From NCBI GenBank assembly GCA_038236965.1, contig JBBRZF010000102.1, positions 1-12,950 of the forward strand: DNA of 12,950 nucleotides, given 5' to 3'. The notes below the pieces were generated by a model. It ran no database searches. It was not told the DNA's origin and saw only the letters and a list, made by a program, of their open reading frames with translations. This document shows positions 1 through 7,225 of the stretch, piece by piece (the stretch's first letter is position 1; each line of letters opens with the position of its first letter). Position numbers and translations under genes: made by a program. The stretch is from JBBRZF01 sp038236965. Its GTDB lineage: Bacteria; Acidobacteriota; Terriglobia; Terriglobales; Acidobacteriaceae.

Positions 1-1
1 C

Positions 2-724
2 TTCAAGCACCAGAGCCCGATGTCGGTCGGCGCGTGGCTGCTGGCTGGCTTTGGAAGCACGGCAGGCGCAGCGGCGGCCGCGCAATACGTTGCTGACGAA
101 TTCCACTGGGCGCCAGTTCGCATTCTCGGCAACCTCGCGGAACTCGGCACCGTTTTTTTCGCGATGCCATTCTCCAACTACACCGGCGTCCTCATCGGCG
201 CAACTGTGATTCCCGTGTGGAACCACAACGTGAAATCACTGCCCGTACACTTCGGCATGGCGGGACTGAACTCCGCAGTCTCCGTATTGGAACTGATGGG
301 CAATGAAGATAGTCGCGCACTGAACACTCTTGGAATTGGCGCCTGCGCGATGGAAACCTACGAAGGCTATCATCTGGAAAGACATCGCGACCCCATCGTG
401 AATGCACCGTTGAAGAGTGGCGCGAGCGGATGGATCACGCGCGCAGGCGGAGTGCTCTCCGGCCCGGTACCGCTGGCTTTACGGCTGCTGGCGGGCAGTT
501 CCGGCTCCGCGCGTTCGTGCAAACTGCGGAAGTGGGCCGCCATCTCCGGCATCGCTGGCTCGTTGCTGACGCGAATCGGATGGGTTCGCGCGGGTCACGT
601 TTCGGCAAGAGATTGGCGAATTCCGCTAGAGATAGAAAAGAAGCACACTCATCCAGCGACATCGTCGCCGATGCAGATGCAATCGAAGCCTGAGTTCCCT
701 CGGATGGAAGCACTCGGAGACTGA
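2..724 (+). CDS. NrfD/PsrC-like polysulfide reductase membrane subunit, 3' part
   Basis: This is the C-terminal portion of an NrfD/PsrC-family integral membrane subunit. The frame is open to the left edge, so the ATG at position 20 is probably internal and the true start lies outside. Family proteins carry quinone-linked electrons for membrane oxidoreductases with an FeS partner. Hydrophobic segments are visible (GAWLLAGFGSTAGAAAA, TGVLIGATVIPVW, LSGPVPLALRLLAG, AISGIAGSLLTRIGW). The block SNYTGVLIGATVIPVWN followed by LPVHFGMAGLNSAVS is what I associate with NrfD proteins of Acidobacteria. The last roughly 25 residues are polar and look like a poorly conserved tail. The gene converges on hpnE with 23 bp between stops and has no evident link to hopanoid synthesis. 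The family call is from memory of motifs, with good confidence. The partner subunits are not visible. Confidence 0.75.
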   Translation, partial: FKHQSPMSVGAWLLAGFGSTAGAAAAAQYVADEFHWAPVRILGNLAELGTVFFAMPFSNYTGVLIGATVIPVWNHNVKSLPVHFGMAGLNSAVSVLELMGNEDSRALNTLGIGACAMETYEGYHLERHRDPIVNAPLKSGASGWITRAGGVLSGPVPLALRLLAGSSGSARSCKLRKWAAISGIAGSLLTRIGWVRAGHVSARDWRIPLEIEKKHTHPATSSPMQMQSKPEFPRMEALGD

Positions 725-747
725 AGTTGGCTTTTGGGGTTCCTGAC

Positions 748-2196
748 CTAACGCGGAAAGAGTCGCATGATGCCCTGCGGTTCCAGGTCTGCAACCAGGA
801 ACTTGCGGCTGCTGCCTGCGCTCTCGGTCAGCGCCTCTGCCGATAGGTAACCGCCGCGAACAGCGCCTTCCATCGTCGCTGGCCATCCGGTAGCCGTCCA
901 ATCGCCACTGACAAAGATGTTGGACCACGGCGTCTGCGGCTTCGGACGATACCCGTCGCCTCCGGGCACAGGCGAAAATGTCGCGTGCACTTCCTTGATG
1001 ACCGTTGCCTTCAACAGGCGCGCTTCCTTCACCGCCGGAAAGAATTCAGCCAATTCCCTCAACGCGAGGCCGACGATCTCTCCGCGCTGTTTTTCCACCA
1101 GCGACTTCGACGAACTCACAACTAATTCCAGGTAGCTGCCGGCGGCGAGCGGTTCGCTTGCGCGGCCTGCCAGCAACTTTGATTTCTGGAACATCCATTG
1201 GATGGTGCGCTCCAGCAGCACCGCGTGCTCCAGCGGAGTCACTTCTCGATCGAACCAGAGATGGATTCCTGTGATAGGCGAAGACTCAAAACGCGCAGCC
1301 TCGTTGCGCAACTCGTCCGACACTGCGCCCTCCGGCAATACGCGCGCAATGCCATTGAACGGCACCGCAGAGATCGCGTAATCGAAATGCTCTTCCCCAT
1401 CGGCAAGACGCACGCAGACACGTTTGCCATCCTGCTGAAAGCCTTCGACGCCCGTACGCAAATGAACTTTTCCGCCGCGCGCGCGAATGTATCCTGCCGC
1501 TACGCCGTAAAGCTCGCTGAGCGGAACCGTGGGAATGCCCATGCGTCCCGCCTGTGCCGACTTCAGGAACGAATCGCGAAACACCATTGCGCCGTAGTAA
1601 ACGCTTACGTGATCGAGTTCCTCGTTGAGCGCGCTCACCAGCACGGGAGACCAGAAGCGGTCGATGGCTCGCTGCGTCTGTCCGTGATTGCGTAACCAGG
1701 ATAAGAAGTCCTGCCCATCATCGGCAGGCACTCCCGTTAGCACCGCTAGCATCGCGCGCGAGATTCCAATCTTGTCGCGCAACGAAAGTAGCGGGAAATT
1801 CAGGAACGCAGGACTCGCATGAAGTGGCGCAGGCAGGAACGATGGCTGCAGAGTTCCGCTCTTGCCACCGGGTTCGATAAAGGTGAGTTGGTCGAACCAG
1901 CGAATCTTGTCGGCAACGCCGAGTCGCCCGTAGAAATCGAGCAGATTTGTGCAGCATCCAAGCAGCACATGCTGGCAGTTGTCCACCACTTCGCCCGTGC
2001 CCGGATGTTCGTAGGACGACGCGCGTCCTCCCAGATAAGGACGTCGCTCAAATAGCGTTACCACGTATCCGGCATCGGCCAACGCGCACCCGGCGGCAAG
2101 GCCTGCCAGTCCGCCACCAATGATGGCTGCGGATTTCAACTTTCCCGCGCCGTCTTGCTGCGCGCGGCTCTCCGCGGGATGGAGCGTGGTACTCAC
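748..2196 (-). CDS. hpnE: Hydroxysqualene dehydroxylase HpnE (FAD-dependent)
   Basis: HpnE reduces hydroxysqualene to squalene, the last step of the HpnCDE route, and belongs to the squalene-associated FAD-dependent desaturase/amine-oxidase fold. At 482 aa it is a little longer than usual because of an N-terminal lead of about 20 residues. The Rossmann dinucleotide motif GGGLAG is at residues 27-32, the FAD-ribose acidic residue is E50 in LFERRPYLGGRAS, and the C-terminal FAD signature GDWTATGWPATMEGA starts near residue 431. The start is GTG and overlaps the hpnD TGA by 4 nt (GTGA), implying translational coupling. The ribosome-binding site is weak, which fits re-initiation. It is the last gene of the hpnCDE module and stops 23 bp from the convergent NrfD-like gene. 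No frameshift or missing motif was seen. Confidence 0.93.
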   Translation of the reverse strand: MSTTLHPAESRAQQDGAGKLKSAAIIGGGLAGLAAGCALADAGYVVTLFERRPYLGGRASSYEHPGTGEVVDNCQHVLLGCCTNLLDFYGRLGVADKIRWFDQLTFIEPGGKSGTLQPSFLPAPLHASPAFLNFPLLSLRDKIGISRAMLAVLTGVPADDGQDFLSWLRNHGQTQRAIDRFWSPVLVSALNEELDHVSVYYGAMVFRDSFLKSAQAGRMGIPTVPLSELYGVAAGYIRARGGKVHLRTGVEGFQQDGKRVCVRLADGEEHFDYAISAVPFNGIARVLPEGAVSDELRNEAARFESSPITGIHLWFDREVTPLEHAVLLERTIQWMFQKSKLLAGRASEPLAAGSYLELVVSSSKSLVEKQRGEIVGLALRELAEFFPAVKEARLLKATVIKEVHATFSPVPGGDGYRPKPQTPWSNIFVSGDWTATGWPATMEGAVRGGYLSAEALTESAGSSRKFLVADLEPQGIMRLFPR

Positions 2197-3116
2197 GTAA
2201 GCCGTCGCACCATGCCCTTGTAAAGTATCCCGACCTTTTCCAGAGTCGGCACGCGCACACGTTCCGTATACACGTCGTAGTTCCGCTGCTGAATCTTATC
2301 GAGCAGCCTGCTGTAGATCTCTGTCAGCACCCACAGTGCGCCTTGGCTTTCTTCTTCGACAAGCGGTATCAGTGCTTCTGCCGACTTGTAGAAATCGCGC
2401 CCCCGCTTCGCTTCCAGTTCGAAGAGCGGACGCAACTTGTCGGAATTCGCTCCCGAAGCCAGGTCTTGCGCCGTGATGCCGAATTTGTCCAGGTCTTCCT
2501 GCGGCAGGTAGATGCGGCCCATGGACGCGTCTTCTTTCACATCACGCAGAATGTTCGTGAGTTGGAAAGCAATGCCAAGATGCTCGGCCAGGGGTTCCGC
2601 CGCCGCATCGCGATAACCGAAGATCTTTATACAAGCAAGGCCCACGACGGACGCGACGTGATAGCAGTAGTCGTAGAGCTCCGCAAACGTCTTGTAGGCG
2701 ACAATGGGATTCGCTGCGTCTCCGGAGAAAGCGTGCTCATTGCCTTCTTCCAGGTCCATCGTGGTTCCGGCTACAAGTTTGTCCAGCAATTCGGTCGGAA
2801 TCTGAAAGCGTTGCTGCGAATCGCGCAGCGCCATGAACACCGCATCGTCCGTCTGCGCGCCTTCCGCGACGCGATGATAATCCGCTAAATACTTATCTAG
2901 TTTCGCGCGGCGCTCCGGTACCGGCACTGCCGGGTCGTCGGAGATGTCGTCCGCGTGACGCATGAAGGCATACACGGCCGAAAGCGCATTGCGCTTGCGT
3001 CCCGGCAGAACTAGGAATCCGTAATAAAAATTTTTCGCAGCCGACCGCGTGATGTGCCGGCAGACACCATAAGCTGTGCGAAGTTGCAGGGGATGATGTT
3101 GCACGCCGGCGCTCAT
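2193..3116 (-). CDS. hpnD: Presqualene diphosphate synthase HpnD
   Basis: HpnD condenses two farnesyl diphosphates to presqualene diphosphate and is a trans-isoprenyl diphosphate synthase-fold enzyme of the squalene/phytoene synthase family (307 aa, normal length). Both Mg-binding aspartate motifs are present: D56-xxx-D60 in MRHADDISDD and D192-xxx-D196 in NILRDVKED. The N-terminal block AAKNFYYGFLVLP is characteristic of HpnD and separates it from the neighbouring HpnC. The ATG overlaps the hpnC TGA by 4 nt (ATGA), and a GGGAAG ribosome-binding site sits 5 nt upstream inside the end of hpnC. It would act with hpnC and hpnE as one translationally coupled unit. Phytoene synthase is the alternative for the fold alone, but the hpnC/hpnE context rules strongly for HpnD. 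Confidence 0.93.
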   Translation of the reverse strand: MSAGVQHHPLQLRTAYGVCRHITRSAAKNFYYGFLVLPGRKRNALSAVYAFMRHADDISDDPAVPVPERRAKLDKYLADYHRVAEGAQTDDAVFMALRDSQQRFQIPTELLDKLVAGTTMDLEEGNEHAFSGDAANPIVAYKTFAELYDYCYHVASVVGLACIKIFGYRDAAAEPLAEHLGIAFQLTNILRDVKEDASMGRIYLPQEDLDKFGITAQDLASGANSDKLRPLFELEAKRGRDFYKSAEALIPLVEEESQGALWVLTEIYSRLLDKIQQRNYDVYTERVRVPTLEKVGILYKGMVRRLT

Positions 3117-4111
3117 CTCAACTTCCCTGCCAAGGCGCGCAGCAGAAGCAATATTTTTCGCGGCTTGGAGATCACCGGACGTCGGCTCAAGGAATCGAAC
3201 TGCTGCTTCTCAATGGCGTTAAGGATTTCCTGGCCGCCACGAGTAAACAGTTCGAGGTCGAGCGCGAGTTCCTTGTTTACTTTTCCGATGAGCGGCTCAC
3301 CCTTGCTGAACCATTCGCGCGCGCGCGCCACCTCGAAGCGCATCATCTCGCGAAATTCTGCCGACGGACGTCGATCGGCGATGTCACTCTCGGAAACCTT
3401 GAACCGGCGCACGTCTTCAAGCGGCAGGTAGACACGGCCCTTCTCGTAGTCCACTCCAACGTCCTGCCAGAAGTTCGCCAGTTGCAGCGCGGTGCAGGTA
3501 TAGTCGGAAAGCTGTTGCCGCTCGGCGTCCCTGTATCCGCCGAGATACAGCACAAGGTGTCCCACCGGATTCGCCGAATTCTTGCAGTAGCCCAGCAGCT
3601 CGTCAAAAGTTTCGTAACGCGAGACCACCTGGTCTTGCCGGAACGCCGTCAGCAAGTCGGAAAACTCGTGCTGCGGTATTCCGAATTCGCTGATCGTCTT
3701 TCGCAACGCGACGAACACGGGATGCGTTGGCGATCCTGAAGTTCCCTGCGCGTCATCCAGATGCGCGTAGCAGCGGCGCAGTTCCTCTTCCCACGCATCC
3801 AGCAGCAGCAGCGAAAGCTGTCTGTCGCCGACCTCATCTCCCAGATCGTCCGAGATGCGGCAATACGAATAGACATTAAAAAAATGCCGGTGAAGTTTCT
3901 TGGGAAGGAACCAGCTTGCAACGGAGAAATTCTCGTAATGCCCGCGCGCCAGCCGTTCACAATAGACCTGCGCTTCGGCTTCCGTGGGCGATTTTTCAGG
4001 GATTGCGTAAAACGCAGGTAGCCGACTCCAGGCGACGTTCAGGGTCGCGTTCAACGTCGCGTTCGGAGACGCGTTCTCGTTGGCCTGTATCTCTGCACTG
4101 GTGTCTGACAT
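3113..4111 (-). CDS. hpnC: Hydroxysqualene synthase HpnC
   Basis: HpnC converts presqualene diphosphate to hydroxysqualene and is the second squalene/phytoene synthase-family protein in this locus. The block GHYENFSVASWFLP followed by YSYCRISDDLGDE (D88-xxx-D92) and the second aspartate motif in NFWQDVGVDYEKGR mark an active family member. I prefer the ATG at 4111 (332 aa) because AGGGAAA lies 3 nt upstream. An in-frame ATG at 4138 would add 9 residues, but it has no ribosome-binding site and sits only 14 nt from the large hairpin at 4153-4178. The N-terminus carries a low-complexity stretch (residues 11-27) written by a 12-bp tandem repeat, longer than I expect for the family. It is the first gene of the hpnCDE module, and its TGA overlaps the hpnD ATG. 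Confidence 0.92.
   Translation of the reverse strand: MSDTSAEIQANENASPNATLNATLNVAWSRLPAFYAIPEKSPTEAEAQVYCERLARGHYENFSVASWFLPKKLHRHFFNVYSYCRISDDLGDEVGDRQLSLLLLDAWEEELRRCYAHLDDAQGTSGSPTHPVFVALRKTISEFGIPQHEFSDLLTAFRQDQVVSRYETFDELLGYCKNSANPVGHLVLYLGGYRDAERQQLSDYTCTALQLANFWQDVGVDYEKGRVYLPLEDVRRFKVSESDIADRRPSAEFREMMRFEVARAREWFSKGEPLIGKVNKELALDLELFTRGGQEILNAIEKQQFDSLSRRPVISKPRKILLLLRALAGKLR
4040..4075 (-). repeat. Three-copy 12-bp tandem repeat in the hpnC 5' coding region
   Basis: Three consecutive 12-bp units (4040-4051, 4052-4063, 4064-4075) share AACGCG at the start of each unit on the coding strand and encode NASP, NATL and NATL. The repeat preserves frame and lies in the non-conserved N-terminal extension of HpnC. 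It looks like slippage-derived length variation with no obvious function. Confidence 0.7.
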
Positions 4112-4114
4112 GGC

Positions 4115-4121
4115 TTTCCCT
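4115..4121 (-). promoter_or_regulatory. Ribosome-binding site deciding the hpnC start
   Basis: AGGGAAA on the minus strand ends 3 nt before the ATG at 4111. The alternative upstream ATG at 4138 has no comparable purine-rich site, so this favours the shorter HpnC. Confidence 0.5.
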
Positions 4122-4152
4122 GTGATGATTGTACGCATCCGCCGGTCAAAAT

Positions 4153-4178
4153 GAGAGGCGGGCAGGTGCCCGCCTCTC
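4153..4178 (-). terminator. Strong GC-rich hairpin between dehydrogenase 2 and hpnC, probable intrinsic terminator
   Basis: A perfect 12-bp inverted repeat pairs 4153-4164 with 4167-4178 around a 2-base centre, so the folded form would have about 10-11 bp and a tetraloop. On the minus strand it is followed at once by ATTTTGAC, a short T-tract. On the plus strand no T-tract follows. It lies 47 nt after the dehydrogenase 2 stop and 41 nt before the hpnC ATG. It is therefore placed to end the hpnG-adh1-adh2 transcript or attenuate read-through into hpnCDE. The T-tract is short, so termination may be partial. Confidence 0.6.
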
Positions 4179-4190
4179 GGTATCGACTAG

Positions 4191-4210
4191 GGTGCCTGGG
4201 TACCGGCACC
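4191..4210. repeat. Small second inverted repeat next to the main hairpin
   Basis: GGTGCC (4191-4196) and GGCACC (4205-4210) are perfect reverse complements around an 8-nt centre that itself contains GGTACC. It sits between the dehydrogenase 2 stop and the stronger hairpin at 4153-4178. It may be part of the same terminator region or a protein-binding site; nothing more can be said. Confidence 0.4.
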
Positions 4211-4225
4211 GTGGCGATTACCCGG

Positions 4226-5275
4226 TTAGTGTCCCGGGATGATCGCGGTCTTGATGTCGCCGTTACGGTTCAGCATGTGGCGAAGCACGTGTTGCAAACG
4301 CGACAGCGGGGCTTCGCCCGTGATGTAGTCGTTGCCCTTGATCTTGTTCTCGGCGATGAGCGCGAATGCCTTGCGCACCGTCTCCGGCGTGTGGTGGAAG
4401 GTCGCCTTCAGCGTGATCTCCGAATAGTGGAGGCGCTGCGTATCAAGGTTGACCTTCGTCCCGTTGGCGCATCCGCCAAAGAAGTTCACGGTACCGCCCT
4501 TGCGGGCCATGTCGATCGCCCACTCCCATGCCTCGGGACGCCCCACAGCTTCAACCACTACGTCTGCTCCGCGGCGGTCTGGCGTAAGCGCTCGAACCGC
4601 TTCCACCGGATCCGCAACCTTGGTGATCTGCACAACTTCGTGGGCGCCTATCCGCTTGGCTCCATCTACTTGACCGTCGCGCTTTACCACGGCAATCACG
4701 TTGCAGCCAGTGAGTTTTGCAACCTGCATGAACATCAATCCGATGGGACCGCCGCCGATGACGGCAACCGTGTCGCCGATCTCGACGCCCGTTTCGTGCA
4801 ATCCGCGCAGGACGCAAGCCAGTGGCTCGACCATCGCCGCCTGTTCGTAACTGACGTCCGAGGGCACTGCCAGCATATTGGTCTCAACAATGCGCTTCGG
4901 AATGCGGATGTACTCCGCATAGGCGCCATTGTTGAAGAGCAAGTCCTCGCAAAGGTTCTCCTGGTGCTTCGAGCAGTAGAAGCACATGCCGCAAGGAGCG
5001 GAGTTCAGGGCGACCACCCGGGTGCCCTTCTTGAAAGTTTTCACGTTGGGACCGACTTCTTCGATGACGCCGGCCAACTCGTGCCCGAACAATGCCGGAG
5101 GAACGATCATGCGCGCGTGGTAACCGCGCTGGTAGACCTTGAGATCGGTGCCGCAGGTCAACGCGACCTGAACCTTGATGAGGACCTCGCCATCGCCAAC
5201 GCGTGGTATTGGTACCCTCTCGATTTTGACGTCCTCTTTACCGTAGAGGACTGCTGCCGTCATGTGTCCGTTCAC
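4226..5275 (-). CDS. Zinc-dependent medium-chain alcohol dehydrogenase, second of tandem pair
   Basis: Medium-chain dehydrogenase/reductase of the sorbitol/threonine dehydrogenase type (349 aa from the chosen start). Predicted catalytic-zinc ligands are C41, H65-E66 (GHE) and E150. The structural-zinc set is C95, C98, C101 and C109. The nucleotide-binding loop is GGGPIG at 174-179. After the second Rossmann strand the sequence reads VVKR (196-199), where NAD-dependent relatives have an aspartate, suggesting NADP(H) preference. I choose GTG at 5275: GGAAGGA lies 8 nt upstream and the GTG overlaps the stop of dehydrogenase 1 as GTGA. Alternatives are ATG 5263 or ATG 5293. The substrate is unknown. 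Its place beside hpnG makes a C35 side-chain reductase plausible (inference). GC content is clearly higher than in dehydrogenase 1. Confidence 0.85.
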   Translation of the reverse strand: MNGHMTAAVLYGKEDVKIERVPIPRVGDGEVLIKVQVALTCGTDLKVYQRGYHARMIVPPALFGHELAGVIEEVGPNVKTFKKGTRVVALNSAPCGMCFYCSKHQENLCEDLLFNNGAYAEYIRIPKRIVETNMLAVPSDVSYEQAAMVEPLACVLRGLHETGVEIGDTVAVIGGGPIGLMFMQVAKLTGCNVIAVVKRDGQVDGAKRIGAHEVVQITKVADPVEAVRALTPDRRGADVVVEAVGRPEAWEWAIDMARKGGTVNFFGGCANGTKVNLDTQRLHYSEITLKATFHHTPETVRKAFALIAENKIKGNDYITGEAPLSRLQHVLRHMLNRNGDIKTAIIPGH

Positions 5276-6399
5276 TCTGAAGATCCTTCCCATGCGCTGC
5301 CCGGCTGAATCGCGATTTTCATCGTGTCCGGCTGAGGATGTGCAGCTAAGTTCAATGCGTCCACGGCCCCACTAAGCGGGAACCGGTGACTAAAGAGCCG
5401 CTCCAAGTTCATTTCACGACCCATTACGAACTGAACCGAATCATCTTGTAGGTCTACAGATGCGCTGTAGGAGCCTAAAAGTGCTTTTTCATCGACGCAA
5501 ACTGCCGAAGGGTCAATCACCGCTTCACTACGCTGCGTCTGCGCAAACAACAAAACTCGGCCGCCTGGACGGGTAGCATCCAAAGCAGGTCGAATCAATC
5601 CGTTCCCCGCGACAGCCAAAATGACTGCGTCTGCCCCTCGTCCTTCGGTCAAGTCCTTAACTTTCTGGACGGTATCCCCACTGGACGCATCCATCGCGTT
5701 GAGTAAGCCGAAGTCCTTCGCTATTGTAAGCCTCAGCGGGAACAAATCGGAAGTTAATACATGGGCACCGGCACGTTGGGCCAATGTTGCCAACATGATA
5801 CCGATGGGACCCTGCCCGATGACAAACACCGTTTCACCCGGTTTCAGCGAAAGTGTCTCTATCCCCTTGATGCAGGTATTCACTGGCTCCACAAACGAAG
5901 CCTGTTCGTAGCTGACATCATCCGGAATACGAACCACGCCTCCGCGATCTACGATCCAGTCCATCACCCGGACATATTCCGCAAAGCCGCCGCCGCTCGG
6001 CTCGAAGCCAGCCGTCACTCCCACCTTCTTGTACGTAGGACACTGGGAAAAAACCTTGCGTTCGCAGTAGTAGCACTCGCGGCAAGGAATGTGGTGGAAG
6101 ACCATGACGCGGTCTCCTGGAACAAAACTGCTCACTCCTTCGCCAACTGCGGCGATAACGCCCGCTGTTTCGTGTCCAAAGATGCGCGGTGCTGAGTGCG
6201 AACCGCTGGCGATCTTCTTTAAGTCTGTGCCACAAACGCCACAGGTATGTACGCGGATCAGAAGTTCGCCGCGCCCTATCTCCGGCACCGGAACCGTCTC
6301 CAGGCGAACGTCGTTGACGCCATGGAAAACGGCAGCCATCATGTGCGTGCGTACCAGACCAAACGTATTAGAGGTGCGAGATTGACTGGCTACTTGCAT
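5272..6399 (-). CDS. Zinc-dependent medium-chain alcohol dehydrogenase, first of tandem pair
   Basis: Medium-chain zinc dehydrogenase of 375 aa. Predicted catalytic-zinc ligands are C56 (in CGVCGTDLK), H76-E77, and the glutamate of FVEPVNTC. The structural zinc is held by C106, C109, C112 and C120. The GQGPIG nucleotide loop is followed by LTSDLF, with an aspartate at the end of the second Rossmann strand, as expected for NAD(H). The ATG at 6399 follows the hpnG stop by only 2 nt, so it is probably translationally coupled; it adds about 19 residues ahead of the usual N-terminus (MMAAVFHG, ATG at 6342 or 6339), neither start having a good ribosome-binding site. It is only distantly similar to dehydrogenase 2, so the pair is not a recent duplication. 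Base composition is visibly lower in GC than dehydrogenase 2. Substrate unknown; a hopanoid side-chain oxidoreductase is inferred from context. Confidence 0.85.
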   Translation of the reverse strand: MQVASQSRTSNTFGLVRTHMMAAVFHGVNDVRLETVPVPEIGRGELLIRVHTCGVCGTDLKKIASGSHSAPRIFGHETAGVIAAVGEGVSSFVPGDRVMVFHHIPCRECYYCERKVFSQCPTYKKVGVTAGFEPSGGGFAEYVRVMDWIVDRGGVVRIPDDVSYEQASFVEPVNTCIKGIETLSLKPGETVFVIGQGPIGIMLATLAQRAGAHVLTSDLFPLRLTIAKDFGLLNAMDASSGDTVQKVKDLTEGRGADAVILAVAGNGLIRPALDATRPGGRVLLFAQTQRSEAVIDPSAVCVDEKALLGSYSASVDLQDDSVQFVMGREMNLERLFSHRFPLSGAVDALNLAAHPQPDTMKIAIQPGSAWEGSSE

Positions 6400-6401
6400 G
6401 C

Positions 6402-7136
6402 TTACTTGGTCGTGGCCGACGCTGAATACTCATCAGCCAAAGCCAGAGAGAGCTCCAATCGGTTTGTATTCTTGATTGTACGCTCTAGAAACCCGCAGAG
6501 CACCTTCTGCGCCCTGTTACTGTTTCGCAACAAATTCCAAACACGTTTCCACAGAAAAGGGCGCAAGGCAATGTAGCTGATGAACGCTCCTGTCCTGAAC
6601 ACGGGAGGAGTGACAAAGTCGCCAATAAACGAGATGTCATCCCCTAAATCATCGGATACGACCTTTACTGCAAGGAACCGTTTGCCTAGTATCCTCGATA
6701 CCTCGGCAACTTGCGAAGCTTCCATATCGACCGCCGAAGCACCAAAGTCCAAGGCCAACCGGCGTTTTTCCGATTGGTCAGCAACTCTGGCTGTGGTGAC
6801 CAACCGCCCTCTGCCCACTCCCGTCGCGGAGACGGTTCCGGAACTTTCCTCTAGGACTTCTGCAGGAACGAATACCTCGGGAACGCGGATAGCCGACTCC
6901 AGAGAACCTGCAAATCCCACCGAAAGTATCATCTCAGGGTCATACCTCTCAATCAGCACTTTCGTGACATCCCAAGCGCTCCCTATTCCGGCGCACATCA
7001 GTACTGCTTCGGCAGAAGTGTACGCCTTGTAGGAACGCTCCCTGGTCACGAATTTCTCGCTATTCCACTCACGAACCAACGGCCCTATCTCGCGCTCCAT
7101 CGCGGCAACAATCCCGATCTTGAGTTTGCCAGTCAT
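6402..7136 (-). CDS. hpnG: Hopanoid-associated nucleoside phosphorylase HpnG
   Basis: HpnG removes adenine from adenosylhopane to give ribosylhopane or its phosphate. It belongs to the purine nucleoside phosphorylase/MTA-SAH nucleosidase superfamily. At 244 aa it shows the N-terminal strand IGIVAAMEREI with E14 in the position of the MTAN catalytic glutamate, the glycine-rich CAGIGSA (48-54), the ribose-binding DMEA (137-140) and VVSDD with D162 as the base-contacting aspartate. It follows hpnH functionally but is physically separated from hpnA by the GxxExxY insertion. The ATG at 7136 has no clear ribosome-binding site, and a 9-bp direct repeat lies in its leader. The next dehydrogenase starts 2 nt after its stop. 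A housekeeping MTA/SAH nucleosidase is the alternative, but the hopanoid context favours HpnG. GC content is lower than in hpnA or hpnH. Confidence 0.87.
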   Translation of the reverse strand: MTGKLKIGIVAAMEREIGPLVREWNSEKFVTRERSYKAYTSAEAVLMCAGIGSAWDVTKVLIERYDPEMILSVGFAGSLESAIRVPEVFVPAEVLEESSGTVSATGVGRGRLVTTARVADQSEKRRLALDFGASAVDMEASQVAEVSRILGKRFLAVKVVSDDLGDDISFIGDFVTPPVFRTGAFISYIALRPFLWKRVWNLLRNSNRAQKVLCGFLERTIKNTNRLELSLALADEYSASATTK

Positions 7137-7146
7137 TTAGAAGAAA

Positions 7147-7170
7147 AATCCACCAAACAACAATCCACCA
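7147..7170. repeat. 9-bp direct repeat in the hpnG leader
   Basis: AATCCACCA occurs at 7147-7155 and again at 7162-7170, overlapping the outer edge of the left element repeat. It could be debris of an insertion or simple chance; no function is proposed. Confidence 0.4.
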
Positions 7171-7191
7171 CGAAGACAAGAAAGTACGAAG
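7168..7191 (+). repeat. Left inverted repeat of the GxxExxY element (degenerate)
   Basis: Three 8-bp units on the plus strand: CCACGAAG, ACAAGAAA, GTACGAAG. Units 2 and 3 each differ at two positions from the right-end consensus ACACGAAG. The matching CA just outside (7166-7167) extends the similarity slightly. Confidence 0.65.
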
Positions 7192-7225
7192 GAAGCAGAG
7201 GCGCGATCATTAAAGTTGGTTGATT

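Noticed and set aside
725..747. Bidirectional terminator between the convergent NrfD-like gene and hpnE
   Set aside because: Only 23 bp are available, and I see no stem-loop there with a T-tract in either direction.
4151..5308. Plus-strand open frame of 385 codons opposite dehydrogenase 2
   Set aside because: It is the antisense shadow of a motif-complete dehydrogenase, runs through the terminator hairpin, and its translation has no recognisable domain.
4226..6399. Tandem dehydrogenases as a recent gene duplication
   Set aside because: The two proteins share only family motifs, differ in base composition and in the cofactor-specificity site, and are too divergent for a recent duplication.
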